Source: an uncultured Glaciecola sp. (lineage in GTDB: Bacteria; Pseudomonadota; Gammaproteobacteria; Enterobacterales; Alteromonadaceae). Taken from it: 64,000 nucleotides of DNA. The notes under the pieces are model-generated. The model saw nothing but the letters and a program-made list of their open reading frames with translations, was not told the DNA's origin and searched no databases. The stretch covers positions 1 to 64,000 of the forward strand of contig CAJQOP010000025.1 in the NCBI GenBank assembly GCA_905479945.1. The letters are read 5' to 3'. The translations under genes were made by a program, and so were the position numbers. Of the stretch, positions 46,118 through 56,124 are shown one piece after another (within the stretch, counting starts at the first letter, position 1; every line of letters starts with the position of its first letter).

Positions 46118-47293
46118 GTGGAAAACATGGATACGTCAGTAGTTGATTCGTTGCTCTCTAGCTTGGTGGATGAGGGCTCAGTAGTAGGTACTTCAGCGCT
46201 AGTTTATGTAGCTGATAAAGAAGTTTACTTTGGTGCATTTGGCCAAGCAGATCGAGAAGTATCTAAACCTTGGAAGCGAGACACTTTAGTCAATATTTTC
46301 TCAATGACAAAGCCGATCACAGGCGTAACGATGATGTCATTGTATGAAGAAGGCTTATTTGATTTAGAAGCGCCACTTTCCAAGTACTTACCCGAGTATG
46401 CTGATGTAAAAGTGTTTGCAGGCTTAAATGACGATGGAACGCCAATACTTGTTGCCCCGAATCGTCCGATAAAGGTGATTGATATTTTTCGCCACACAGC
46501 CTGCTTTGGGTACGGAACGGAAGGCACACCATTAGCCGCAATTATGAATGCCAAAGCAGTTCTCGATCCGTCTAAACCACTCTCACAATTGAGTCAGGAA
46601 ACTGCAAGCATCCCTTTATTCGGACATCCTGGCGAACATTGGAAATATGGCGTAGCTGCTGATGTTCAAGCAAGATTAGCCGAAGTTGTTAGCGGCCGCC
46701 CATATGAAGAATTGGTGAAAGAGAGAGTACTCGATCCGCTTGGACTTTCGAACACGACCTACTTCGTTCCTGCTGATAAAAAATCAAGATTGTCTGCAGT
46801 GTATAATTTCAATCAGCCCGGTGTTCTAACTCGTACCCCAGATAATCAGGTATATGGTTTTAGCCCTGTAAAGCCAATTCAGATTAACGGCGGGCACGGC
46901 ATCGTTTCAACTATTGATGACTATATGCGTTTTGCTTTAATGCTACAAAATGAAGGTAGTTTGGACGGTATCCAAATACTAAAACCCGACACCATTGCTC
47001 TTATGAGCAAAGACCATCTTCCTGCAGAGGTAACTGATAAAGAATTTTTACCCTCAAAAGGACAAATGGGCTTTGGTCTTAACTTTGCTGTACGCATTGC
47101 ACCGCCAATTGATGATAACGAGCCCTTTGGTGTCACCGGAGAATTTTTCTGGGATGGCGCTGCAAGTACCTTATTTTGGGTCGACCCAACAAATGACGTA
47201 ACCGTAGTGTTTTTTACTCAGGTATTCCCTTTCAATCTAGAAATCCAAGCAAGATTCAGAAGAAAAATATATGAAGCGCTTGGTTATTGCTGA
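46118..47293 (+). CDS. Class C beta-lactamase-like serine hydrolase
   Basis: A 391-residue enzyme of the beta-lactamase class C/EstB-type esterase family. The nucleophile motif SxxK is SMTK, the Tyr motif is KYGVAADV (YxN-like) and the third motif is GGHGIVS, an HG form typical of esterases rather than true beta-lactamases. No signal peptide is seen, also arguing for a cytosolic esterase. GTG 46118 or ATG 46127 may be the start. Confidence 0.86.
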   Translation: MENMDTSVVDSLLSSLVDEGSVVGTSALVYVADKEVYFGAFGQADREVSKPWKRDTLVNIFSMTKPITGVTMMSLYEEGLFDLEAPLSKYLPEYADVKVFAGLNDDGTPILVAPNRPIKVIDIFRHTACFGYGTEGTPLAAIMNAKAVLDPSKPLSQLSQETASIPLFGHPGEHWKYGVAADVQARLAEVVSGRPYEELVKERVLDPLGLSNTTYFVPADKKSRLSAVYNFNQPGVLTRTPDNQVYGFSPVKPIQINGGHGIVSTIDDYMRFALMLQNEGSLDGIQILKPDTIALMSKDHLPAEVTDKEFLPSKGQMGFGLNFAVRIAPPIDDNEPFGVTGEFFWDGAASTLFWVDPTNDVTVVFFTQVFPFNLEIQARFRRKIYEALGYC

Positions 47294-47417
47294 AACGGAA
47301 CCTAAGGTAAATATAGCAATCGATTGTTACAGTATAAGCATGTCGAAAAATGCGGAATATGCTAGAATTACAAGTGAGTACTCCTGTAGCAATCTCAGAA
47401 AATAAAGGAAATAGTAA

Positions 47418-48359
47418 ATGGATATGTTGTTTGATTATATTTTCACCGTACAAGTTGCGATCATCGTTTTAGTTTTAGTATTGCTAAAAAGCAGTATTAA
47501 ATTTGTTCCTCAAAACCGCGCTTATGTGATTGAGCGTTTCGGTAAATTTCAGTCAACCAAAGAAGCTGGGTTGAATTTTATTATGCCCTTCATTGATCGC
47601 ATATCTGCCGATCGCTCTCTGAAAGAGCAAGCCGTTGACATTCAAGAGCAAAGTGCTATCACCAAAGACAACATCTCCTTAATGGTCGATGGTGTTTTAT
47701 ATTTCCGCGTAATGGACCCATATAAAGCAACTTATGGTGTAGAAGACTATGCATTTGCCGTAACTCAGTTAGCACAAACGACGATGCGTTCAGAGTTAGG
47801 TAAAATGGAATTAGATAAAACATTTGAAGAGCGAGATATATTAAATACGAATATTGTTACCTCGATTAACCAAGCCGCTGGCCCTTGGGGAATTCAGGTG
47901 ATGCGCTATGAGATCAAAGATATCATTCCACCTGGTTCTATAATGGAAGCGATGGAAGCACAAATGAAAGCAGAACGAGTCAAGCGCGCACAGATATTAG
48001 AATCTGAAGGTGATAGACAAGCTGCGATTAACAGAGCTGAAGGTGAAAAAGCCTCGGTAGTTCTCGCTGCTGAAGGTGAAAAGTCTGAGCAAATACTGCG
48101 AGCACAAGGTGAAGCATCAGCAATAATTGCGGTTGCCGAAGCACAAGCACAAGCAATCAATAAAGTGGGTGAAGCTGCAAATACTGAGTCAGGTCAAAAA
48201 GCGATTCAACTAGACTTAGCTACTAAAGCGATTGAAGCCAAGCAAGCTATTGCGAAAGAATCTAGCGTTGTATTGTTACCCGACTCAAGTACTGAAGCAG
48301 CGTCAGTCGTCGCTCAGGCAACAAGTATTATAAGTGCGCTAACTAAAAAAGGAGCCTGA
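47418..48359 (+). CDS. qmcA: SPFH/Band 7 membrane protein QmcA-like
   Basis: A 313-residue stomatin-like protein: N-terminal membrane helix, band 7 domain (FVPQNRAYVIERFGKF onward) and a long Ala/Glu-rich coiled coil (AEGEKASVVLAAEGEKSEQI). It forms oligomers in the inner membrane linked to membrane organisation and FtsH-type proteolysis. It lies 1 base before an NfeD gene, the conserved QmcA-NfeD partnership. Confidence 0.9.
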   Translation: MDMLFDYIFTVQVAIIVLVLVLLKSSIKFVPQNRAYVIERFGKFQSTKEAGLNFIMPFIDRISADRSLKEQAVDIQEQSAITKDNISLMVDGVLYFRVMDPYKATYGVEDYAFAVTQLAQTTMRSELGKMELDKTFEERDILNTNIVTSINQAAGPWGIQVMRYEIKDIIPPGSIMEAMEAQMKAERVKRAQILESEGDRQAAINRAEGEKASVVLAAEGEKSEQILRAQGEASAIIAVAEAQAQAINKVGEAANTESGQKAIQLDLATKAIEAKQAIAKESSVVLLPDSSTEAASVVAQATSIISALTKKGA

Positions 48360-48360
48360 T

Positions 48361-48825
48361 ATGGAATGGTTTGCTAACAACTTAATCGAAACAATATTAA
48401 TTATAGGTGTAGTGCTTTTAATCATTGAAATTGTGGTCTTAGGTTTTAGCACCTTTTTCCTATTCTTCACTGGCTTGGCTGCTGTAGCAACTGCAGCGAT
48501 TATGTGGGCAGGACTAATACCAGAGACTTACCTTTGGTCCTTAGCCTCCATTTCAGTATTCACTCTCGTCTTTGCACTCTTGCTTTGGAAACGATTAGCA
48601 AATATGCAAAAAGACGTTGACCATAAGCGGGCTGATTCCGACTTAATCGGTCATACCTTTGTGTTACTGGAAGACGTTGAAGCTGCCCTACCTATGAATC
48701 AAAAACCGAACTATCAATTTTCAGGTATTAGTTGGCACTTAAATGCCCATGAAGACTTGACGAAAGGTACCGTAGTTGAAGTAATCCAAGCGGATGTTGG
48801 TTCGTTGCTGATAAAAGCGAAGTAA
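48361..48825 (+). CDS. NfeD family protein (short, OB-fold)
   Basis: A 154-residue partner of the SPFH protein: two to three N-terminal membrane helices (IIGVVLLIIEIVVLGF) and a C-terminal OB-fold (about residues 85-154). It lacks the ClpP-like protease domain of long NfeD proteins. Immediate linkage to the qmcA gene indicates one operon. Confidence 0.9.
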   Translation: MEWFANNLIETILIIGVVLLIIEIVVLGFSTFFLFFTGLAAVATAAIMWAGLIPETYLWSLASISVFTLVFALLLWKRLANMQKDVDHKRADSDLIGHTFVLLEDVEAALPMNQKPNYQFSGISWHLNAHEDLTKGTVVEVIQADVGSLLIKAK

Positions 48826-48998
48826 TGCGAAGCTAGTCCTCAGTTTTAGTTAATGTAAGGTTTTTGTCTTTTTTCCAATGAGCAAAACGTTAAGTTAGTG
48901 AACCAATAATAATGTGACAAAAATACTCATTGAGTGTGCGATCTTATTTGAAGTTCTAAACTAAGCGATGATACGTTTATTATAATAAGGAATTAAAG

Positions 48999-49349
48999 AT
49001 GAAAAGTTTTATGTTTATATACGAAGGTGGCGATCCCAATTGGCATGCAACGGCGCCTGCTGAAGAAATGAAGGCGCTGATGGCAAATTGGGAACAGTGG
49101 ATGCAAGCACTTGCTGAAAAAGGTCAATTAGTATCAGGCGGTGAGCCACTGCATTTTAGTGGCAAGCGTCTTGATGCAAATGGTTTGGTTACTGACATTG
49201 CCGCCGCAGAATTTAAAGATCTGGTAAGCGGTTATTCTGTAGTAGGAGCCCATAGCGTCTCAGAGGCAATCGAGATTGCTAAAACATGCCCTATATTTTC
49301 AGACAGTAGCGTTAAAGTTCAGATTAGAGAAGTTATCCCAATGGAATGA
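48999..49349 (+). CDS. YCII-related (DGPF) domain protein
   Basis: A 116-residue alpha/beta barrel protein of the YCII/DGPF family, with MKSFMFIYEGGD at the start and a conserved WEQWMQALAEKGQLVSGGEP stretch. Such proteins are genomically tied to ECF42-type sigma factors, and here one faces it convergently. Its enzymatic role is unknown. Confidence 0.88.
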   Translation: MKSFMFIYEGGDPNWHATAPAEEMKALMANWEQWMQALAEKGQLVSGGEPLHFSGKRLDANGLVTDIAAAEFKDLVSGYSVVGAHSVSEAIEIAKTCPIFSDSSVKVQIREVIPME

Positions 49350-49383
49350 TTGAGTTGACCATTGGAACCTTTACTTTTGCTCG

Positions 49384-50688
49384 TTAAGTTCTGATAAATA
49401 ATGGCGACGTTTCGATGCTCTGTGTTTTTAATGAGCGTTCAAGTTGTCGCTTTAATCCCAACAATTCTTTTTCGTTCATACCTGCACGCTCAGCTTCATT
49501 GAAATAATGTTGCGCGTGCTCACTGCGACCATCCAATCCATTCACATAGCTCAACGCTGCATAAACTTGATAACTGTCTTTACAATAACTATTTGACGAT
49601 AAGTCTAATAATTTAGTTAAGGCTTCTTCAGTTTTGTTTGAGTGCGCCATTGAAATAGCTAAGTTAATCTCTACCATTGGCGAAGGTGAAACTCTCAACC
49701 ACGTCCTATAATGTAATTCGATTGCGGGCCAATCTGTTTTCATGAAATCGCTGGCCCGCAAATGCTCATGGGCAATAAGTGCTTCATATAAATATGGGCT
49801 ATCAAGTTCTCCTTTTACTTCCAAAGCATGAGATAACTCAGCGGTTCCTAGCATCGTGTGTTTATTTTTCCAAAGTGTCCTGTCCTGCAAGTTAAGCGGT
49901 ATCAATATTCCGTTGTCATCACACCTTGATTTCTGGCGCGCAAGATACAAATGCATTAATGCGACAAGAGAGTGGGAACCAGTAAGCCAATCTCGATGTT
50001 TCTTCAACAGCATATCTGCTAAATTTAAAGCTTCAATGCTCATTATGTTTGCTTCCTTTGCGGGATGCTGCTGAATATTCAAACCTTCGTTGAACAACAA
50101 ATACAACGCTCTGTGAAGAGAGCAAATTTGGTTGGCCGTTAGCAGCAAGAGATCTTGGGTGAAGCTGTGTTTTTTTAATTGAGAACGGGCTCTGTTTATT
50201 CTTTTTTTAGTATTATGCTCGCTGATTAACAAGGCTCGAGCAATTGCAGATACAGACATACCGCACACTATTTTCAATATAATAGGTAATAGATAGGCTG
50301 CTTTTAACTTGCTACAGGATAGCCATAACAGAAGCGTGAGCTGTTCGTCTTCAACGTTGTTTGGATATCCAAACTCCGTTTCCAATTTAGTTGGCAAGGT
50401 CCAGTTTGATAGTATTGCTGTTGGCAATGATTGCGCATATCGCGCTCGCACTTTGCTGCTTCGTAACATATCATAAGCTTTGTTTTTTGCTGTAAGGGCT
50501 AGCCATGCTGAAGGGTTTTCAGGGACTGAACTTGATGACCATGAACGCAATGCTTGTTCAAAACTATCTTGAACGATGTCTTCAACTAGATCCAAATTTG
50601 CTGAACCCAGCACTCGCAATAAAATTGCGATTAGTCTTGAATGTTCAGTCTTATAAATCCCTGATATTATGAGCGCTGCTTGATCCAT
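49384..50688 (-). CDS. ECF42-type RNA polymerase sigma factor with C-terminal extension
   Basis: A 434-residue ECF sigma factor. The sigma-2 region is LVEDIVQDSFEQALRSW and the sigma-4 region has CGMSVSAIARALLISEHNTKKRI. A long C-terminal helical, TPR/DUF6596-like domain (about 190-430) replaces an anti-sigma partner, as in the ECF42 group where it is needed for activity. The DGPF gene next to it is the usual partner, though convergent rather than downstream. Confidence 0.88.
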   Translation of the reverse strand: MDQAALIISGIYKTEHSRLIAILLRVLGSANLDLVEDIVQDSFEQALRSWSSSSVPENPSAWLALTAKNKAYDMLRSSKVRARYAQSLPTAILSNWTLPTKLETEFGYPNNVEDEQLTLLLWLSCSKLKAAYLLPIILKIVCGMSVSAIARALLISEHNTKKRINRARSQLKKHSFTQDLLLLTANQICSLHRALYLLFNEGLNIQQHPAKEANIMSIEALNLADMLLKKHRDWLTGSHSLVALMHLYLARQKSRCDDNGILIPLNLQDRTLWKNKHTMLGTAELSHALEVKGELDSPYLYEALIAHEHLRASDFMKTDWPAIELHYRTWLRVSPSPMVEINLAISMAHSNKTEEALTKLLDLSSNSYCKDSYQVYAALSYVNGLDGRSEHAQHYFNEAERAGMNEKELLGLKRQLERSLKTQSIETSPLFIRT

Positions 50689-50934
50689 CAGTCGAATTTC
50701 TTTTGCAAATGAGTACTTGGATTTGAATAAATATAGCAGAATTTAGTTAATATGTTTGTCGTTGAAAATAGTATTCTAAACATTGTGAATTCTGACTCAC
50801 CATAAGTGTGAACGACATTACATTTTGGTAATGTTGAGATACTAACATTATGTGCCTGATTGAAATAAAATAGAGTGTAATCGGGTCTGCTACTCACCCG
50901 AAAGTTTAATGTCCTAACGAGCAAAGAGGAAACT

Positions 50935-51384
50935 GTGAATAATTATCAAAAATCTAAAGAAGTAATTTCAACATTAACGGCTGAACAATTCAGAGTAACC
51001 CAAGAAAATGGTACTGAACGCCCTGGCACAGGCGAGTTATTAAATAACACCTCGCTTGGCATATACGTTGATATCGTCTCTGGTGAGCCTTTGTTCGCAT
51101 CATCTGCCAAATATGAATCAGGTTGCGGCTGGCCAAGCTTTACTAAAGCGATTGACCCAGTTAATGTAAACGAAATTACTGATACAACGCATGGTATGAC
51201 ACGTACTGAGGTGCGTTCAACTCATGGCGATAGTCACTTGGGGCACGTGTTTCCCGACGGGCCACAAGACCAAGGCGGCCTGCGCTATTGTATTAATTCT
51301 GCTTCATTACGTTTTGTACCCAAAGGCGAAATGGTAAGTGAAGGCTATGAAGCCTATTTGAATCAAGTTGAGGATATTTCCTAA
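50935..51384 (+). CDS. msrB: Methionine-R-sulfoxide reductase MsrB
   Basis: A 149-residue enzyme reducing the R epimer of protein methionine sulfoxide. Signature segments are [29 protein letters not shown] and [11 protein letters not shown], which holds the catalytic Cys. The two CxxC zinc pairs of many MsrB proteins are absent ([13 protein letters not shown]), so this is the zinc-free form. The start is GTG with AGAGGA upstream. Its stop overlaps the msrA start (TAATG). Confidence 0.94.
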   Translation: MNNYQKSKEVISTLTAEQFRVTQENGTERPGTGELLNNTSLGIYVDIVSGEPLFASSAKYESGCGWPSFTKAIDPVNVNEITDTTHGMTRTEVRSTHGDSHLGHVFPDGPQDQGGLRYCINSASLRFVPKGEMVSEGYEAYLNQVEDIS

Positions 51385-51881
51385 TGGCAAATGAACGTGC
51401 AGTATTAGCCGGTGGCTGTTTTTGGGGTATGCAAGATCTTATACGCAAGCGCCCTGGCATCATTTCGACGCGTGTTGGTTATACGGGTGGTGAGGTGAAA
51501 AATGCAACTTACCGGAATCATGGCACCCATGCTGAAGGTATAGAAATTATGTTTGATAATGAGATAGTTAGTTATCGACAAATTCTGGCCTTTTTCTTTC
51601 AGATACATGATCCTAGCACTGAAAATAGGCAAGGCAACGACACCGGTGTTTCTTATCGTTCAGCTATTTATTATGTGTCTGACGAGCAACATGCTGAAGC
51701 CTTGAGAACAATAATTGAAGTAGATGCATCAGGATTATGGCCAGGAAAAGTGGTAACTGAAGTAGAACCCGCTGGTGATTTTTGGGACGCTGAGCCGGAA
51801 CACCAAGATTATTTGGAAACGCGCCCCAACGGCTACACTTGCCACTTTGTCAGACCTGACTGGATATTACCCGAGAGTTAA
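51384..51881 (+). CDS. msrA: Methionine-S-sulfoxide reductase MsrA
   Basis: A 165-residue enzyme for the S epimer. The active site is [10 protein letters not shown], with SYRSAIYY and [13 protein letters not shown] further on. It is translationally coupled to msrB, giving full methionine sulfoxide repair from one transcript. Confidence 0.95.
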   Translation: MANERAVLAGGCFWGMQDLIRKRPGIISTRVGYTGGEVKNATYRNHGTHAEGIEIMFDNEIVSYRQILAFFFQIHDPSTENRQGNDTGVSYRSAIYYVSDEQHAEALRTIIEVDASGLWPGKVVTEVEPAGDFWDAEPEHQDYLETRPNGYTCHFVRPDWILPES

Positions 51882-51956
51882 AAGTAAGATTACAATAATA
51901 TGTGTTCTAACAATTTAACTAAAAAAATTGTCGAAACAATTAAACAAGGTACATAA

Positions 51957-53024
51957 ATGATTTCAAAAGCACATGTTATTTTGATTACGGCTTCCATAGG
52001 TATGCTTAGCGCTTGTGGGCAAAAAGTCGCGCCTGAAAAAGCAGAGGTCATTCGACCGGCTAAGTTGATTGAAGTAACTGAGTCTTCGAATATCAAAAAT
52101 TTCAACTTTCCTGCTGTTGTTGAGGCATTAAGTTCTAAAGAATTAACTTTTCAAGTTTCTGGGCAAATTGAAAAACTCAATGTGCGAGAAGGTTCAGAGG
52201 TTAAAAAAGGTGATGTATTAGCAACGTTGGTACAACGAGATTTCACAAACAAACTAAAAACGGCACAAACACAGTTTGATGCAGCAAAATTAGACTTTGA
52301 GCGCGCAGAGCGACTCATAGTAGAAAATGCCATTGCTCAGACGGTATATGACCAACGTTTAACCCTCTTGAACGTTACTACTGCGCAGCTAGACACTGCC
52401 AATAAAGCCGTGGAAGACACGGTTTTATTATCGCCGTTTGACGGTGTGGTAGCGGTCAAACATGCAAAAGAGCTTGACACTGTAGGTCCATCTCAAGCCG
52501 TTTTTACACTTCAGACTGAAGGTGCGGCCGAGGCGCGGGTAAAAATACCTGCGAGTTTAGTCACACATGCAAAACAAATTGTACCTATTGAGACAGTTGT
52601 GGTTTTAGACTCTGCTAGTCAATACGAGATACCGGCAGAACTTGTTGCTACAACTACTTTAGCCGATGAACGTTCGCAAACCTTTGATGTGCGTTTTGGT
52701 TTTACTCCGCCTGAAGAGTTAACCATCTTACCTGGAATGACGGGTGTTGTTAAAGTAAGCCTAAGATTAACCTCAGATGTTAAAAGTGCTGGGCAAATTG
52801 CCATTCCCTTAAGCGCAGTATTGTCTGATAGTGATGGCCAATTTGTATGGAAAGTAGATACTCAAACCATGACAGTTGCTAGGCAGAATATCCAAGTTGG
52901 CGCAGGTGTAGGCGAAACGCTGGCGATCGATGCTGGTTTGGTTGCAGGAGACACCATTGTTGGAGCGGGTGCTTCGTATTTGAACGAAGGCATGAAAATC
53001 CGCCGTTTAGAAACTAAAAACTAG
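51957..53024 (+). CDS. RND efflux periplasmic adaptor (membrane fusion protein)
   Basis: A 355-residue HlyD/AcrA-type adaptor. A lipobox (IGMLSAC) follows a hydrophobic leader, so it is a lipoprotein. The lipoyl halves are FQVSGQIEKLNVREGSEV and LLSPFDGVVAVKH around a short coiled coil (AAKLDFERAERL). It is first gene of a three-gene tripartite pump, 43 bases before the permease. Confidence 0.9.
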   Translation: MISKAHVILITASIGMLSACGQKVAPEKAEVIRPAKLIEVTESSNIKNFNFPAVVEALSSKELTFQVSGQIEKLNVREGSEVKKGDVLATLVQRDFTNKLKTAQTQFDAAKLDFERAERLIVENAIAQTVYDQRLTLLNVTTAQLDTANKAVEDTVLLSPFDGVVAVKHAKELDTVGPSQAVFTLQTEGAAEARVKIPASLVTHAKQIVPIETVVVLDSASQYEIPAELVATTTLADERSQTFDVRFGFTPPEELTILPGMTGVVKVSLRLTSDVKSAGQIAIPLSAVLSDSDGQFVWKVDTQTMTVARQNIQVGAGVGETLAIDAGLVAGDTIVGAGASYLNEGMKIRRLETKN

Positions 53025-53067
53025 AAAACTCACCAGACTTCAAGCTTAAAGCAACAGGAATTATTTT

Positions 53068-56000
53068 ATGAATCCAGGAATTTTTGCGATGAAGAATCGT
53101 TTGATAACGATCATTGTTATTCTTGCGTCGCTGGCAGGTGGTTGGAATGCCTACAAAAACATGTCTCGTTTTGAAGATCCCGAGTTCACCATCAGAACTG
53201 CAGTTATTATAACCCAATATCCAGGTGCCACACCTACAGAAGTAGCAAATGAGATCACCGAACCACTAGAATCAGCAATTCAACAAATGCAGGAAGTTGA
53301 AAGCTTGGAGTCTACCTCATCTGCGGGTTTATCAAGAATTAACGTAGAAATAAAATATGAATTCTCACCTTCCAAACCGGCTTTACAGGCTATCTGGTCA
53401 AAACTTCGTAACAAGGTCAATGATGCGCAGTCTGCGTTGCCACCAGGCGCCCTTCCCTCAATCGTAAACGATGACTTTGGTGATGTTTATGGCGTGTATT
53501 ATCTCTTAACAGGTGATGGTTACACCTACAAAGAGCTTGAAGACTACGCCAAAAAGTTGCGGACAGATGTGTTAAGTGTTGACGGCGTCGCAAAAGTATC
53601 CCTATCAGGGCTGCAAAAAGAAGCAATATACGTTGAAGTTTCTCGCGAACGAGCGGCAGCTTTAGGCCAATCGATTAATAATATATATCAGCAGCTTGAG
53701 AAACAAAATGCGGTCAGCCCAGCAGGTAACGTTCTGGCGGGAAATCGCCGCTTAATTATTCAGCCTTCAGGCTCAATTGATTCAGTTGAAGAAATCAAGA
53801 ATATGGTGGTTGCGACGGATAACGAAGGCACACTCCTCTATTTACGAGACATAGCCTCTGTTGAAAGAGCCTATAAAACTCCACTTACTGATGAAATTCG
53901 CTACAACGGAAAGCCTGCAATCGGCTTTGGTATTTCAAATGTAACGGGCGCAAATGTGGTGAAAATGGGTAACGCCATTGATACAAAAATTGCCAGCGTT
54001 GAGAACCAAAGACCTATCGGGATTGAAATTCATGAGTACTACCATCAAGGAAAAATTACCGATGACGCAGTACATAATTTTATATTAAATGTCGTAGCGG
54101 CTCTTGTCATAGTGCTTATTACCTTGTTTTTCTTCATGGGATTAAAGTCGTCAATTATCATTGGCGCGACCCTAGTCATTACTATTGCAGCAACACTTGC
54201 CACCATGTATTTGATTGGTATTCCTATGCACAGAATTTCCTTAGGCGCGCTTATTATCGCCCTAGGAATGTTAGTAGATAACGCAATAGTAGTTACCGAC
54301 GGGATATTAGTAGGCACTCAACGAGGTGAGAAGAAGCTCGATATCGTCAAGAAGATAGTTAGCCGATCAATTTGGCCGCTATTGGGTGGAACCCTAGTCG
54401 GAATACTTGCTTTCGCACCTATTGGTTTAGCGCCTGGCTCTACTGCCGAATATACTGGCCATTTGTTTTGGGTGGTGATGATTTCGCTAATGTACAGCTG
54501 GTTATTCGCCATTACAGTCGTACCATTCTTGGCTGATTTAATGTTTAAAGAAGTTCCCGCTCCAGCAGAGGAACCGAAAGACGGTAAATTAATGGCAGCT
54601 TATAAAGAATTCATGCGCAAAGTGCTGAAGGTACGCTGGCTACCAATTGGTGCAGCAGTAGCATTGTTCGCAATCTCTGTATGGGGTTTCCAGTTTGTGA
54701 AGTCTGGCTTTTTTCCAACTTCTACCACGCCACAAGTAGTGGTAGATTATTGGTTACCTGAGGGCACTGACATCACTCAGACCAAAGCCGACATGCTAAA
54801 AATTGAAGCCGAACTTATCACATACGACGGTATTGCAGATGTTCAAACCCTTATAGGTAAAGGGACTCTGCGCTACATGCTGGTATATGGCTCAGAGAGC
54901 GGAAACTCTGCGTATGGGCAATTATTGTTGAAAGTAGAAAGCTACGGAGCGATCGCAGGCCTTATCCCTAAAGTTCAAGCATATTTAGATGTAGCTTACC
55001 CAAATGCGCAAGCTAAAGTGTGGCAATTTGAATTAGGCCCAGGTGGTGGTTCGAAAATTGAAGCCGAGTTTAGCGGACCTGATCCAGCCGCACTGAGGCG
55101 TCTGGCTGATAAAGCAAAAGCGATTATGACAGCTGACGGTGGCGCAATTTCTATAAAAGACAATTGGCGACAGCCCGTCAGTATCATTGAACCCGTTTAT
55201 TCTTCAAACAAAGGGCGCCGTCTAGGTATATCGCGCCAAGATCTTTCAAGCTCCTTATTAACTAACTTTTCTGGCCGCTCTGTAGGTGTTTATCGAGAAG
55301 GTGATACTCTTATTCCGATCATCGCTCGTGCACCAGAATCAGAACGTCTCAATGCTGAATCAATCGGGCAAATTCAAATTATTAGTCCAGCGACGGGTGT
55401 TTCTGTGCCTCTAGAGCAAGTGGTAGATAGCATTAATATGGTATGGCGAAACTCATTGTTATTAAGAGAAGACAGAGTGTGGAGGATCAAAGCACAAGCT
55501 GATCCAGTAGCTGGAGACTTAGCATCTGATCTTCAGGGGCGTGTAAGTCCACAAATTGACGCAATTGAACTACCACCAGGCGTAACACTTGAGTGGGGTG
55601 GAGAGCTTGGCAATAGTAGTGAAGCCAAAGGAGATTTAGCCAGTACTATTCCCATGGGTTTATTAGCTATGGTTTTAGTTGTGGTCATTCTGTTTAACAG
55701 ATTAAGACAGCCCTTGGTGATTTGGTTAGTTGTGCCACTTGCCCTGATTGGTGTTGTTTTAGGGCTTGTTGTTACCGGCACGCCAATGGAGTTTATGGCT
55801 ATCCTCGGACTCCTCTCCTTGTCGGGTTTACTTATTAAGAATGCCATCGTATTGGTTGATCAAATGGATATAGAAATAGCCGAAGGAAAAGCAAGATTTG
55901 ACGCAGTGGTAGATTCAGCGGCAAGCAGAGTTCGTCCGGTAATGATGGGCGCGCTTACTACAGTGCTGGGAGTTATTCCGCTATTTGGCGATGCTTTCTT

Positions 56001-56124
56001 CAAGTCTATGGCCGTTGTATTAGTCTTTGGTTTGACCTTTGCCACAGTGCTTACCTTGATTGTTGTCCCTGCTCTGTATGCAGTAATCTTTAAAATTAAA
56101 AATTCTGAAAGTGAGGTGGTCTAA
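53068..56124 (+). CDS. RND efflux transporter permease
   Basis: A 1018-residue inner-membrane pump with the RND duplicate layout: two large periplasmic loops and 12 predicted helices. The N-terminus (FRFEDPEF-type segment SRFEDPEFTIRTAVI and YPGATPTEVANEI) is typical of HAE-like permeases. The proton-relay helix has ALGMLVDNAIVVTDG, one Asp where AcrB has two. ATG and the next gene's ATG overlap at its stop (56124). Substrate range cannot be read from sequence. Confidence 0.92.
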   Translation: MNPGIFAMKNRLITIIVILASLAGGWNAYKNMSRFEDPEFTIRTAVIITQYPGATPTEVANEITEPLESAIQQMQEVESLESTSSAGLSRINVEIKYEFSPSKPALQAIWSKLRNKVNDAQSALPPGALPSIVNDDFGDVYGVYYLLTGDGYTYKELEDYAKKLRTDVLSVDGVAKVSLSGLQKEAIYVEVSRERAAALGQSINNIYQQLEKQNAVSPAGNVLAGNRRLIIQPSGSIDSVEEIKNMVVATDNEGTLLYLRDIASVERAYKTPLTDEIRYNGKPAIGFGISNVTGANVVKMGNAIDTKIASVENQRPIGIEIHEYYHQGKITDDAVHNFILNVVAALVIVLITLFFFMGLKSSIIIGATLVITIAATLATMYLIGIPMHRISLGALIIALGMLVDNAIVVTDGILVGTQRGEKKLDIVKKIVSRSIWPLLGGTLVGILAFAPIGLAPGSTAEYTGHLFWVVMISLMYSWLFAITVVPFLADLMFKEVPAPAEEPKDGKLMAAYKEFMRKVLKVRWLPIGAAVALFAISVWGFQFVKSGFFPTSTTPQVVVDYWLPEGTDITQTKADMLKIEAELITYDGIADVQTLIGKGTLRYMLVYGSESGNSAYGQLLLKVESYGAIAGLIPKVQAYLDVAYPNAQAKVWQFELGPGGGSKIEAEFSGPDPAALRRLADKAKAIMTADGGAISIKDNWRQPVSIIEPVYSSNKGRRLGISRQDLSSSLLTNFSGRSVGVYREGDTLIPIIARAPESERLNAESIGQIQIISPATGVSVPLEQVVDSINMVWRNSLLLREDRVWRIKAQADPVAGDLASDLQGRVSPQIDAIELPPGVTLEWGGELGNSSEAKGDLASTIPMGLLAMVLVVVILFNRLRQPLVIWLVVPLALIGVVLGLVVTGTPMEFMAILGLLSLSGLLIKNAIVLVDQMDIEIAEGKARFDAVVDSAASRVRPVMMGALTTVLGVIPLFGDAFFKSMAVVLVFGLTFATVLTLIVVPALYAVIFKIKNSESEVV

